Assembly (NCBI GenBank): GCA_964490765.1
Contig: CAZBDV010000007.1
Span: 1 to 64,000, forward strand
Length of the DNA: 64,000 bases
Direction: 5' to 3'
Source of the DNA: CAZBDV01 sp964490765
GTDB taxonomy: Bacteria; Cloacimonadota; Cloacimonadia; Cloacimonadales; JAJBBL01
This document shows positions 52,579-61,519 of the stretch, in pieces; within the stretch, counting starts at the first letter, position 1, and each line of letters starts with the position of its first letter. The notes under the pieces were generated by a model. It saw only the letters and a program-made list of their open reading frames with translations. It did no database searches and was not told where the DNA came from. The position numbers and the translations under genes are program-made.

Positions 52579-53533
52579 AAAGCTCTCCGATCAGATTCAA
52601 TATCTCTTCCCGGTCGACACTATTATTTATTCTGTTCCGCACTTTGCTGCCACCAATAAAGCCCCTGGTATAATGACAGAAGTGAGCTCTCATCTCTTTT
52701 AATCCCCTCTCTTCACCCTTCGTACTGAGTGTCAATTCAGTATGTTGTTTGATTATTTCGTATCTTTCTTTATAAGATAATCTAAAAGGAGTACCAGTCA
52801 AAAGATAAGATTTGATCTCAGCAAATATCCAGGGCTTCCCCAGTGCTCCTCTTCCAACCATAATAGAGTCACACCCTGTCTCTTCTTTCATCCTTACAGC
52901 ATCTCTGATCTCGACTATATCACCATTACCGACTACAGGTATTTCCACTGCTGATTTTACGGATGATATAAGTGACCAGTCACTCTTCCCGGAATAAAAT
53001 TGTGACCGGGTTCGAGGATGAACAATAATGATATCAGCCCCTGCATCTTCCAGGGCTCGTGCTGCTTCGACAATTACTATACTCTCTTTATCCCAGCCGG
53101 ATCTGATCTTAACCGAGAGGGGTATTCTACTCTCCTGGAGAACCGTTTTCAGAGCTTTGACAATCTCGACAGCATTGGGTAAATCTTTCAACAATGCAGA
53201 ACCCGCTCCCCGATTTACTACTTTCTTTACTGGGCATCCCATGTTAACGTCAATGAAATCCGGTTTCAAAGGTAAGATGAGTTCGCATCCCTTTGCCATA
53301 ATTACAGGGCGGGAACCGAATAGTTGGATTCCAGCAGGACGTTCTGCTTCATCGAAATAAGCATAGCCGACACTTCTTTCATAATCAAAGACCAGGCCAT
53401 CTGCACTGACCATTTCTGTGACAGTAACATCCGCCCCACATCTCTTGCAGATCAGGCGGAAAGCTCTATCGGAAAAACCGGCCAAAGGTGCCAGCCATAA
53501 CTTATTTTCAGTAAGAGTAGTGGTTCTGCTCAT
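52559..53533 (-). CDS. dus: tRNA-dihydrouridine synthase
   Basis: Reduces uridines in the tRNA D-loop using FMN and NADPH. 324 residues with an N-terminal TIM barrel: APLAGFSDRAFR, DVNMGCPVKKVV (catalytic Cys), GAGSALL, VHPRTRSQFYSGKSDW and GNGDI. A C-terminal helical domain contributes to tRNA binding. It is closest to the DusB-type subfamily by eye. It overlaps trmH by 4 bp (ATGA) and the TPR gene by 20 bp. Confidence 0.93.
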   Translation of the reverse strand: MSRTTTLTENKLWLAPLAGFSDRAFRLICKRCGADVTVTEMVSADGLVFDYERSVGYAYFDEAERPAGIQLFGSRPVIMAKGCELILPLKPDFIDVNMGCPVKKVVNRGAGSALLKDLPNAVEIVKALKTVLQESRIPLSVKIRSGWDKESIVIVEAARALEDAGADIIIVHPRTRSQFYSGKSDWSLISSVKSAVEIPVVGNGDIVEIRDAVRMKEETGCDSIMVGRGALGKPWIFAEIKSYLLTGTPFRLSYKERYEIIKQHTELTLSTKGEERGLKEMRAHFCHYTRGFIGGSKVRNRINNSVDREEILNLIGELYEKRDR

Positions 53534-54285
53534 TTAGTAAGGATATCCCTGTTAAGTCGATACATACAGAGCCCAGCAGCCACAGCGACATTCAACGATT
53601 CTACTCTGTTAAGCATCGGAATCCTAATTCTCCTGTCAGCTTTCGCCACGATTCTCCTATCCACACCGAAAGCTTCAGAACCTAAAACGAGAATATACCC
53701 GTTCTCTGGCATAGGAAATGAGAACAAAGGTTCCCCCTTTTCAGAATCTGTAATTATAATCTCTTTATCAAGACCCTGCAGTTGTTCGAATTCACTTACC
53801 TTACTCGGGAGTGAAAAGAGAGTGCCGACCGAAGCACGAACAGTCTTGGGATTAAAGATATCGGAGCATTCTGGAGAGAGAATAACACCATCCATTCCGG
53901 TAGCTCTGGCATTCCGGAAAATAGCTCCCAGATTGCCTGGATCGGATATCCGATCAATATATACTAAACGGTCCATCTTTCTAAAATCTGGAACCCGACA
54001 TTCTACCAGAGCTATAATATTTTGAGCTGATTTTGCTGCCGTTAATTGTTCTATTTGATGCTCTTTCAGCACATAAATTCTCTCCGAGCCAATATGCTCA
54101 AGGATATCAGTATAGCTCTTGACTGCAGATTCCAGACAGTAAAGCTCTGACAGAGAAACCCGGTCGGTTATCAATTGCCTAATAGTTCTTGAACCTTCTA
54201 CCAGAACCTGCTTCTTCTCATCTCGAAACTTCTTGAGCCGGAGTTTCCTCAGATCTTTCAATTTCTCTTTAGAGAGTTCCTGCAT
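53530..54285 (-). CDS. TrmH/SpoU-family RNA 2'-O-methyltransferase
   Basis: A SPOUT-class methyltransferase, 251 residues. An N-terminal L30e-like substrate domain (about 1-95) precedes the knotted catalytic domain with motif 1 NLGAIFRNARATG, motif 2 VLGSEAFGVDR and motif 3 IPMLNRVESLNVAVAAG. All three are intact. Whether it modifies 23S rRNA (like RlmB) or tRNA cannot be decided from sequence. It is first in the leftward group trmH-dus-TPR. Confidence 0.9.
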   Translation of the reverse strand: MQELSKEKLKDLRKLRLKKFRDEKKQVLVEGSRTIRQLITDRVSLSELYCLESAVKSYTDILEHIGSERIYVLKEHQIEQLTAAKSAQNIIALVECRVPDFRKMDRLVYIDRISDPGNLGAIFRNARATGMDGVILSPECSDIFNPKTVRASVGTLFSLPSKVSEFEQLQGLDKEIIITDSEKGEPLFSFPMPENGYILVLGSEAFGVDRRIVAKADRRIRIPMLNRVESLNVAVAAGLCMYRLNRDILTK

Positions 54286-54432
54286 GTATGCTCCTTATTC
54301 TCTTGTTTCTTGTCAGGAGTGAATCACTCTGTTGTCAATTATTCTGTCAATTATCTTATTGACAAATCTTTCCTTATAGTCACTCTTAAAATGTTTGATT
54401 GAGCTATATCTGTCAATAGTTAAGGAGGAGTG

Positions 54433-54981
54433 ATGAGGATTGGAATCGAAGATGTTATGTTTGTAATGGTAGATATTCAGGATAGATTCAGAGGACATAT
54501 CCCGGATATGAAGAACCTGGTCAGGAATGCCAGTATTCTGAACAAGGGTGCTGAACTGCTCGATATTCCTCTGTTAATCACAGAACAGTATCCTATCGGT
54601 CTGGGTCCTACCCTCGAGGAAATTTATACTCCACAACATGCTCGCTGGATGGATAAGACGAGTTTCAGTATCTTCGAAGATGAAATCGAGGAATTCATTA
54701 AAGCAAGCGGAAAAGAGAAGATCATTCTTTATGGTATCGAAGCACATATCTGCATTACACAATCTGTTTTAGTAGCTCGGGAGAAAGAACTAATCCCTAT
54801 CGTAGTGGAGGATGCAGTCTCTTCGATATCACAACATAACAAGAATATAGCCCTGAAGAGAATCCAGGAGAATGAGGGAATTGTCGTTTCAACTGAAATG
54901 CTCCTCTTCGAATTATTGCAGACAGCCAGTCATCCTGATTTCCGGGAGATCAGTAAGATTGTAAAACTCGGTGTAAATTAA
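54433..54981 (+). CDS. Isochorismatase-family cysteine hydrolase
   Basis: A 182-residue cysteine hydrolase of the isochorismatase/YcaC superfamily. The expected triad is visible: Asp in VDIQDRF, Lys in DKTSFS, and Cys in EAHICITQS, which follows a characteristic GIEAH. The substrate is unknown. AAGGAGG lies a few bases before the ATG at 54433; the GTG three bases earlier sits too close to it. The neighbours are Memo and AMMECR1 proteins. Confidence 0.88.
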   Translation: MRIGIEDVMFVMVDIQDRFRGHIPDMKNLVRNASILNKGAELLDIPLLITEQYPIGLGPTLEEIYTPQHARWMDKTSFSIFEDEIEEFIKASGKEKIILYGIEAHICITQSVLVAREKELIPIVVEDAVSSISQHNKNIALKRIQENEGIVVSTEMLLFELLQTASHPDFREISKIVKLGVN

Positions 54982-55009
54982 TCAGAATATCGATTTGAGG
55001 AGGTATAGC

Positions 55010-55837
55010 ATGAAATCGGTTTGCAAATCAGTAGTAGCTGGAACATTCTACCCTGCTGACCCGCAAGAACTATCGAAATTAATATCACTTTACCTCAGTG
55101 AAGTAGATTTGAAGCTTCCCGAGTTTAACGATATACTCGGAGTTATCGCACCACATGCAGGATATATATATTCAGGTGCATGCGCTGCCTACTCCTACAA
55201 AGCTATCAGTAATAAGGATTTCAAGCTCGCTGTTATCATTGCCCCTTCACATCAATATGGCGATTTTTACTATTCAGTCGGGGATTATGATGCCTGTGCT
55301 ACACCATTGGGTGAGGTTGAAGTGGATCGTGAACTGACCAGTAAGCTTCTCAATGATTCAAAATTTGTCTTCTTCCCTTATGCTCACTCTCGTGAACACT
55401 CACTGGAAGTCCAGTTGCCGTTTCTACAGACAATAAAGCCTGATATTAAAATCTTACCGATAATAATTGGATATCAATATGCTCAGAGCAGCTTATATCT
55501 CAGTGATAAGCTAGCAGAATTGCTAAAAGACCACCTTAATGAGACCATAATCATCATCAGCTCAGATCTGTCACATTATCACGACCATAAAAAAGCAGAA
55601 TCAATGGATAAAACCTTTGCTGACGCAGTAGAAAAGATCGATACTGAGTCAGTAAAGACGCTTCTCGCTGAGCAAAAGAGTGAGGCTTGTGGATTCGGAG
55701 GAATACTAACCCTCATGCAACTTGCCAGGAAGTTAAAATATAACCGAGCCAAAACCCTCCATTATACACATTCTGGAGAGACGAGCGGTGATTACAACCA
55801 TGTTGTTGGCTATCTTTCCACTATGTTTTATCGCTGA
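55010..55837 (+). CDS. amrB: Memo family protein (AmmeMemoRadiSam system protein B)
   Basis: A 275-residue Memo homologue with the fold of class III extradiol dioxygenases. Family blocks include GTFYPADPQEL, APHAGYIYSG, APSHQY, REHSLEVQLPFLQ, SSDLSHYH and GFGGI. The conserved His residues of APHAGY, APSHQ and SSDLSHY fit a metal site. The enzymatic role in bacteria is unknown. Such proteins often occur with AMMECR1 and a radical SAM protein; AMMECR1 follows 25 bp downstream, but the radical SAM partner is absent here. GAGGAGG lies 7 bp before the ATG at 55010. Confidence 0.92.
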   Translation: MKSVCKSVVAGTFYPADPQELSKLISLYLSEVDLKLPEFNDILGVIAPHAGYIYSGACAAYSYKAISNKDFKLAVIIAPSHQYGDFYYSVGDYDACATPLGEVEVDRELTSKLLNDSKFVFFPYAHSREHSLEVQLPFLQTIKPDIKILPIIIGYQYAQSSLYLSDKLAELLKDHLNETIIIISSDLSHYHDHKKAESMDKTFADAVEKIDTESVKTLLAEQKSEACGFGGILTLMQLARKLKYNRAKTLHYTHSGETSGDYNHVVGYLSTMFYR

Positions 55838-55862
55838 TAAATAACTGATACAGGAGCTTACT

Positions 55863-56408
55863 ATGTTAACAGAAGACCAGAAACTGTTTTTGTTACAGGT
55901 TGCCCGCGAATCGATCCTTTCCTGTCTCGAAAACAGAAAATTCGCCCTCGATAGGCCGACTGATCGAATCTTTTCGGAAAAGAGGGGTGCATTTGTTACT
56001 CTTCATAAGAAAGGGGCCTTAAGGGGTTGTATAGGATATATTAAGCCGTATAAGACAATATTCGAAACCATCAGGGAGATGGCCAGGGCAGCTGCTTTTG
56101 ATGACCCTCGCTTCCCGTCGCTTAAGCAAGAAGAAGTGAACGATATCGTTATTGAAATCTCGATTCTTTCGGATCTAATTCCACTCAGCAACGAACAGTT
56201 ATCTGATATAAAGATCGGACGTGATGGTTTATACATCGAAGGTCTTTACGGTTCGGGCCTGCTGCTACCCCAAGTAGCTGTCGAATTGCACTGGGACAGA
56301 GAGACGTTTTTGAGGGAAACATGTAGAAAGGCTGGCCTTACGGCCAATTGCTATCTTCAACCTGAGAACCAGGTTTACCGATTCAGTGCCGAGATTTTTT
56401 CCGAGTAA
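55863..56408 (+). CDS. amrA: AMMECR1 domain protein (AmmeMemoRadiSam system protein A)
   Basis: A 181-residue AMMECR1 protein. The conserved block LRGCIGYIKPYKTIFETI (with the invariant RGCIG) and DPRFPSL are present. The C-terminal segment LLLPQVAVELHWDRETFL matches LPQVAxExxWD of the family. Function is unknown. It is paired with the Memo gene. Confidence 0.93.
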   Translation: MLTEDQKLFLLQVARESILSCLENRKFALDRPTDRIFSEKRGAFVTLHKKGALRGCIGYIKPYKTIFETIREMARAAAFDDPRFPSLKQEEVNDIVIEISILSDLIPLSNEQLSDIKIGRDGLYIEGLYGSGLLLPQVAVELHWDRETFLRETCRKAGLTANCYLQPENQVYRFSAEIFSE

Positions 56409-56466
56409 GACTGAAATTTATTGACATTAAGGAAGCATATAAAATATTGACAAACAGCAATCAGGT

Positions 56467-56541
56467 GCGGGAATAGCTCAGTGGTAGAGCGCTACCTTGC
56501 CAAGGTAGATGTCGCGGGTTCGACCCCCGTTTCCCGCTCCA
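56467..56541 (+). tRNA. tRNA-Gly (GCC anticodon)
   Basis: Cloverleaf with acceptor GCGGGAA/TTCCCGC, anticodon stem CTACC/GGTAG around TTGCCAA (GCC), a T-arm GGGTTCGACCCCC and an encoded TCCA end. It is the first of three tRNA genes in tandem. Confidence 0.95.
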
Positions 56542-56549
56542 TTTTTTTT

Positions 56550-56623
56550 GGCGACATCGCCAAGCGGTAAGGCAAGGGTCTGCAAAATCCTCATCCCCGG
56601 TTCGAATCCGGGTGTCGCCTCCA
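56550..56623 (+). tRNA. tRNA-Cys (GCA anticodon)
   Basis: Cloverleaf with acceptor GGCGACA/TGTCGCC, anticodon loop CTGCAAA (GCA), a T-arm CCGGTTCGAATCCGG and an encoded TCCA end; 8 bp after tRNA-Gly. Confidence 0.95.
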
Positions 56624-56632
56624 TTTTTTTTC

Positions 56633-56720
56633 GCCGGAGTGGTGGAATTGGTAGACACAAGGGACTTAAAATCCCTCGAGCCTCCAGCTCGTGCCGGTTC
56701 GAGTCCGGCCTCTGGTACCA
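56633..56720 (+). tRNA. tRNA-Leu (UAA anticodon)
   Basis: An 88-nt class II tRNA with acceptor GCCGGAG/CTCTGGT, an anticodon stem around ACTTAAAA (TAA), a long variable arm, a T-arm CCGGTTCGAGTCCGG and an encoded ACCA end. It is the last of the tandem trio. Confidence 0.95.
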
Positions 56721-56726
56721 TATATA

Positions 56727-56758
56727 AAAAAAACAGCCTGTAACCAGGCTGTTTTTTA
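56727..56758. terminator. Bidirectional Rho-independent terminator
   Basis: AAAAAACAGCCTG/CAGGCTGTTTTTT with loop TAAC. It has T runs on both strands, so it can end the tRNA transcript on the forward strand and the glycosylase gene on the reverse strand. Confidence 0.92.
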
Positions 56759-57391
56759 TTCCAGAATTTTCGATATGCAGGATTTATTCAGCGGACAATC
56801 CCTGCAAATGGGTTTCACCCGACAAAAAGCTTTACAATGTTTCACAATAAGAGCGTGATATTCGTTATAGAGTGAATGATCTAAGGGGAGACCATCCATA
56901 AAGTAGTTTTGATAATATTCGTATCTATTATCGGTCGGAACTCTCTTCACTCTTCCCAGAAGCCTCACAGTATAAGCATCAATAACAAAAACAGGGATTT
57001 GATAGGCATAAAGCAGGATAGAATCTGCCGTTTCGTTACCGATACCTTTGAGATTGAGCAGAAACGCTCTGGCTTCTTGAATCGGCAAGTTCTCCGGTGA
57101 CCAATCTTTGAGTTGTTCGGCGATATTCTTCAATCTGGCTGCTTTGACATTATAATATCCAGCAGATTTAATCAGAGGAGCAATGGTTTCGGCAGGCTGT
57201 TGCGACAGCTTGTTCAGAGTACAGAGATTCTCCTGTTTTAAGTTGTCCAGAGCTCTGATGACATTTGACCAGTTAGTGTTCTGGGTTAGAATCGCTCCAA
57301 TGATAACCTCTTCTCTATTATCAGCAGGCCACCAGTTTTGCTTGCCATAATGTTTCAGAAGCTGTTCATATAAGCTAAAAAGTTCATTCAT
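56756..57391 (-). CDS. Endonuclease III-superfamily DNA glycosylase (possibly MagIII-like)
   Basis: A 211-residue HhH-GPD glycosylase with a C-terminal [4Fe-4S] motif (HCKAFCRVKPICRDCPLNKSC, four cysteines, shortened here). The helix-hairpin-helix reads LKGIGNETADSIL and the catalytic Asp is in VIDAYTVRL. EndoIII has a Schiff-base Lys in its LPGVGRKTA hairpin. Here that position reads GIGNETA, without Lys. It therefore probably acts as a monofunctional glycosylase, like Helicobacter MagIII for 3-methyladenine (analogy). It overlaps gmhA by 8 bp. Confidence 0.82.
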   Translation of the reverse strand: MNELFSLYEQLLKHYGKQNWWPADNREEVIIGAILTQNTNWSNVIRALDNLKQENLCTLNKLSQQPAETIAPLIKSAGYYNVKAARLKNIAEQLKDWSPENLPIQEARAFLLNLKGIGNETADSILLYAYQIPVFVIDAYTVRLLGRVKRVPTDNRYEYYQNYFMDGLPLDHSLYNEYHALIVKHCKAFCRVKPICRDCPLNKSCISKILE

Positions 57392-57965
57392 AATTCCGGG
57401 GAAAGAGTAATCTTTCTGTCATCTCTATCAGGATATGGAGGATTGTCATATGAACTTCCTGTATTCTGTCTGTAGTTTCCCCCTGGACAATCAGCTCGTG
57501 GTCACACATACCTTTTATCTTGCCTCCATCCTTACCGAGAAGCCCCACGGTCAGCATATCAAGTTCTTGTGCCATAGATATAGCTTTGCTAATATTGGGA
57601 GAATTACCGCTCGTAGATATAGCGATCAGTATATCCCCTTTGAGGCCATAAGCTCTGACTGCCCGGGCAAAGATCTCCTCAAACCCGTAATCATTACCCA
57701 CACAGGTAATGTGGCTTGAATCAGAGAGAGAGATTACCGGCAAAGGTTTGCGGTCATTACGATACCTGCCTGTAAATTCCTCGGCAAAATGAACAGCATC
57801 ACAATTGCTGCCACCGTTACCGCAAATCAGTATCTTTCCCTGATTATTGAAACATTTGGCCAGGTTTTCAGATATTTCACCCATTATATTGATGTTATCT
57901 TTATTGATGAACTCAGTTAGAACGTTCCGAGCATCTTGAAAGGCATTCTTAATTCTTTTTTGCAT
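57384..57965 (-). CDS. gmhA: Phosphoheptose isomerase (SIS domain, GmhA-like)
   Basis: Converts sedoheptulose 7-phosphate to D-glycero-D-manno-heptose 7-phosphate for lipopolysaccharide core heptose. 193 residues with the SIS fold: ICGNGGSNCDAVHFAEEFTGRY (shortened), SDSSHITCVGNDYGFEEIF, STSGNSPNI and the C-terminal QEVHMTILHILIE with the catalytic/zinc His. DiaA, a replication-initiation paralogue, is similar, but the conserved active-site pattern favours GmhA. This supports a lipopolysaccharide-bearing outer membrane. Confidence 0.9.
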   Translation of the reverse strand: MQKRIKNAFQDARNVLTEFINKDNINIMGEISENLAKCFNNQGKILICGNGGSNCDAVHFAEEFTGRYRNDRKPLPVISLSDSSHITCVGNDYGFEEIFARAVRAYGLKGDILIAISTSGNSPNISKAISMAQELDMLTVGLLGKDGGKIKGMCDHELIVQGETTDRIQEVHMTILHILIEMTERLLFPRNYE

Positions 57966-57976
57966 CTTCTCCTCAC

Positions 57977-60900
57977 TTAAAATTCTGCTCTTGCTTCCAC
58001 CTTCAATTGATGAACAGTATCCTGTAAAGGATATTTATTCCCACTGTATTCAAACCCTCCAGTTATGAAAGGATTTAGTTGATAATTCAGACGGACACTC
58101 CATCTGAAAATATTACCCGCTCTCTTCTCAGGCAGGAATGAGAGAAACCCCGATCCGTCTCTCTCGTTTCTTCTGTATTCGAGCCTCGATAAGAGTCTAT
58201 ATCTCCTCTGAAAGAAGTAGGTTACAGTCTCTGTAATACTATAGCTGCTCAGGCCGAAGAAATCACCTCCGAGAGTGCTGTCTCCCGACTCTGTGCTATA
58301 TTTTAGGAGAGAACCGATCTGAAGATTATTCCCGAATCGATTTCTTATATCGAGTGAATAGATATCGCTTTCTGTTCTGGATTCGTAGCGGGATTCCTCT
58401 TCCGACCGTTTTTCATAGGTAAGTTCATAATCAGCACCAAAGAATCTCGAAAAGCGGAACATCAGTTCATTCGCTCTGATATCGGTCCGATACTGGTCCT
58501 GGTAACGGTTATCGAGAGTTCTGTCTCTGTTATACCCCATTTTGGCCAAAACCCTTCCCTGAACAAGGTCCAGCCATGCTGTCTGACGGAATTGATTCCT
58601 GCCATAGATAGTAGATTCCTCATTCATCAACAGATCAGGTTTCAGAAAATAGACATCCCATTTCTGGTCTGATCTTGAATTCTCCATTACCAGAAAGTAA
58701 CTCTCTGTCTGTATCCTGCTAAGCCATCTCTTTATTGTGGAGATAAAATCTTTCTGCTGCTCATCTTCCTCTGTTTCAGAGATAAAGAGTCGAGGTGTCA
58801 GATTAAGCATTAGATCGGCATTGATCTCGATCGACATTTCAGAATCACCTACCTGCACCATGATATAATCATACTCCCCGTCTTCTGAGACCACCCCTGT
58901 ACTGTCGTATATACCTGCACCCTCTCCGACGAAAATCAGTTCCCTTACATAGGGATAGAATTCCACGTTTTTCAATGCATAATTGGCAAACAGGCTAACT
59001 CCCCGATTGAGTAACGAATTATTGGTATTGACCTCTGCCATATCATAAGTGCTATCTCCCCCATCGGGTAGCTGTTTCACTTCTCTGTGAGAATAAGCTG
59101 CTCTGAACCTCTGTTCAGAGAGATCGAGAAAACCTTCACCACCAAGAGTAACAGACTCTCTCATCCTCTCCCATCCTTCATTCAGGAGATCATTGAATTC
59201 CTGATCGATAAAGAGATTACCGGCAATTCTGCTTGTCTGATAAGTCCCGAAACTAAGACCTCTCTTTCTATATCGAGTCCCGGTTTCCTCAGTGTCTGTT
59301 TCTTCTCCGGAATACTTATCGTTAAATGTTCGATATTGATAGTCACCGGCAAGACGGAAATTCCCCAGGATATAGTTAGAATCGATCTGATTCTGCTCTA
59401 TCAACAACTCCTGTTCAACAGGGGTTTCAATATCCTGCCGGGCATAGCTGTAACGGTAGTTCATTGTTGGAACAAGAAAATACTGGTTGATTGTTGTATT
59501 GAAAGTAAGATTATCGAGCTGATAGCTTTCTCTTCCTCTCTTTCTCATATATCGAACCCTGGGCAGGAAGAAGTTTTCTATATTGAATGAGAGAGTAGTC
59601 CCTGCTTCATCTACAGCAACATCATCAGCTTCAGTGATTTCATAAAAATCGTAATTCAGTTCAGGATCTCTTATATCGCTAAAAGTATGCAGGTTTTCCG
59701 AGAGGTGGCGATAATAAACCATCCAGTTGGGATTTATTCTCGAGAAATCGGGATACATTCTCATCTGCCAGTGCAGACCGTATCCGTCATTATCGGAACT
59801 GTCAAGCGACGAGAAGGTATTCCGGTCGAATCTCGAGAAGATACTCTCCCCCATCATTTCATAGAAATCACCATCCCACCGCAATCCGACATCGTAATTT
59901 GCCTGGAACTGCGGAGAGGGAAGCAGTCTCATCGGTATCCAGCTACCTTGATTAGGCCCTGCATACTCGAAACTGTTCGGAGTAACCTGTCGATAATCCC
60001 CTTCACCCTGACCAACATAGGTAAAGTGAATAATGTATTCTCCACCTGCATTCGGCCCGACGTAACGATAATACTCCAGATCAGCCTCTATAACCTTTAC
60101 ATATAGCCCTTCACCCGTTTCAACCTCGATTACACCCTCTGTCCAGGCTGGATCATCACCCGCTTCTTTGAGTATCTCTCTATCATCTGGAGTGAAGCTC
60201 TCCTGCAAGGGGTTGTTCCTGTCATCATTCTGAATAATCATATGATGGTTGAGAGTAAGCTTTGGTAATAGTTGGACGCGGGAACTGTTAAAATACATAT
60301 TCTGTCGATAATCCTCATCACTGTATTGAAATTTTATGTATATAAGTGAATTACTGTTGATGAAATGTCTGGAGGTGAAACTTACGCTGCCGGCAGCGTA
60401 GTCTATCGTATAATCAGTTCCTCTGCTGAGAGCTACTCCATTGAGAAACACCTCTTCAGAACCGGGAATGACTTGAACTGATGTCCCAACATTGGCAACT
60501 GTGATAAAATATGGACCCTGCTTCCCTTCATTGCCAAAGAACTCATTACTGCTCTGTTTGCCCTTAGAGATAGCAAGGGCACCCTGAAACCTGTTCTGCC
60601 CATACCATTCCCCTTTAACTCCTTCAAAGCGACTGGTAAAGTTAATAAACTGAGTATCCTCGAAGGATATCTCGAGATCACCAAAAGCCAGTTCATATTC
60701 ATTGCCGTAAAGCATAATATAGATCTGATCAAGGCTGCTTAATTCTCTGGTATCTCCTTCAGGTGTGAGAGGCGATTGACTGTCAGAGAGCTGAGCTCTG
60801 ATTCTGAGGTTTCTCCTTAACTCTCCATCAATCCTCAAAAAGAGAGATTGATGAATATTAAAATCTTCATCACTACCCACTGAAACAGAAAAGGTTTTAC

Positions 60901-61402
60901 TGCCGGTTATATTGAGTTCGGTATCGGTGAAACCGAGCCTGAACCTGTCACCAACTGCTGTTTGAACCTGCAGAGAGTCCGAGTATTCACTCGTGACAAA
61001 ATAATAGAATTGCCGGTTTATCTCCTCTGGGATCCTGGAATATTCAATCTCAATGGTTTCTTGTTCAAGCATATAAGAAGGAAAAGAAATCACTCCTGTT
61101 TCATAGTCGAGTTGATAATCGACATTCCGTTCAAATAGCTTTTTTTCTTTCTCTCCCTCAATCACATCTATTTTATAAACCTTCTCCGAGTTATTGAGAA
61201 TATTGCCTGAACGGAGTTGAAAGACCGTAAAACCTGACTGGAAACTTATCTGTTCTGTTTTCAGGATTGGAGAAAAATATCTGCTTAACTCGACACTCTT
61301 CCCAATCTCATCCTGACAGAAAAGGCTTTTTGAAGCGATGATAAGAATTAGAAGGATTACCCTCCCAAATATTATCCGGTTTTGCTTTACTCCTAATTGC
61401 AC
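57977..61402 (-). CDS. Large predicted outer-membrane beta-barrel protein, unknown function
   Basis: A 1141-residue protein with a signal peptide (about 8-29, ending LFCQ). The N-terminal region (about 30-200) has short beta-rich modules (VDYQLDYETGVISFPS; later GTDYTIDYAAGSVSF, an internal repeat of the same pattern). A conserved-looking block near 185-260 follows (LRIRAQLSDSQSPLTPEGD). The C-terminal half alternates polar and aromatic residues in many amphipathic strands and ends in VEARAEF with terminal Phe, as barrel proteins do. I do not recognise a named family. It starts just upstream of gmhA, so an envelope role is likely. Confidence 0.65.
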   Translation of the reverse strand: MQLGVKQNRIIFGRVILLILIIASKSLFCQDEIGKSVELSRYFSPILKTEQISFQSGFTVFQLRSGNILNNSEKVYKIDVIEGEKEKKLFERNVDYQLDYETGVISFPSYMLEQETIEIEYSRIPEEINRQFYYFVTSEYSDSLQVQTAVGDRFRLGFTDTELNITGSKTFSVSVGSDEDFNIHQSLFLRIDGELRRNLRIRAQLSDSQSPLTPEGDTRELSSLDQIYIMLYGNEYELAFGDLEISFEDTQFINFTSRFEGVKGEWYGQNRFQGALAISKGKQSSNEFFGNEGKQGPYFITVANVGTSVQVIPGSEEVFLNGVALSRGTDYTIDYAAGSVSFTSRHFINSNSLIYIKFQYSDEDYRQNMYFNSSRVQLLPKLTLNHHMIIQNDDRNNPLQESFTPDDREILKEAGDDPAWTEGVIEVETGEGLYVKVIEADLEYYRYVGPNAGGEYIIHFTYVGQGEGDYRQVTPNSFEYAGPNQGSWIPMRLLPSPQFQANYDVGLRWDGDFYEMMGESIFSRFDRNTFSSLDSSDNDGYGLHWQMRMYPDFSRINPNWMVYYRHLSENLHTFSDIRDPELNYDFYEITEADDVAVDEAGTTLSFNIENFFLPRVRYMRKRGRESYQLDNLTFNTTINQYFLVPTMNYRYSYARQDIETPVEQELLIEQNQIDSNYILGNFRLAGDYQYRTFNDKYSGEETDTEETGTRYRKRGLSFGTYQTSRIAGNLFIDQEFNDLLNEGWERMRESVTLGGEGFLDLSEQRFRAAYSHREVKQLPDGGDSTYDMAEVNTNNSLLNRGVSLFANYALKNVEFYPYVRELIFVGEGAGIYDSTGVVSEDGEYDYIMVQVGDSEMSIEINADLMLNLTPRLFISETEEDEQQKDFISTIKRWLSRIQTESYFLVMENSRSDQKWDVYFLKPDLLMNEESTIYGRNQFRQTAWLDLVQGRVLAKMGYNRDRTLDNRYQDQYRTDIRANELMFRFSRFFGADYELTYEKRSEEESRYESRTESDIYSLDIRNRFGNNLQIGSLLKYSTESGDSTLGGDFFGLSSYSITETVTYFFQRRYRLLSRLEYRRNERDGSGFLSFLPEKRAGNIFRWSVRLNYQLNPFITGGFEYSGNKYPLQDTVHQLKVEARAEF

Positions 61403-61519
61403 TTGCTGCTGCGTAGTTATTACTGGATAAGCAGACTACTCAAAATCGACGAGACAACAAGGTTGAGATTGCCCCAATCGAGCAGAATCTTATACCTACC
61501 CGTATCCCGTTTCTTTTAA

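Noticed and set aside
56461..56721. An 86-codon reverse frame (GLEPARAGGSRD...)
   Set aside because: Antisense to the tRNA-Gly/Cys/Leu genes; this peptide type is a well-known annotation artefact.
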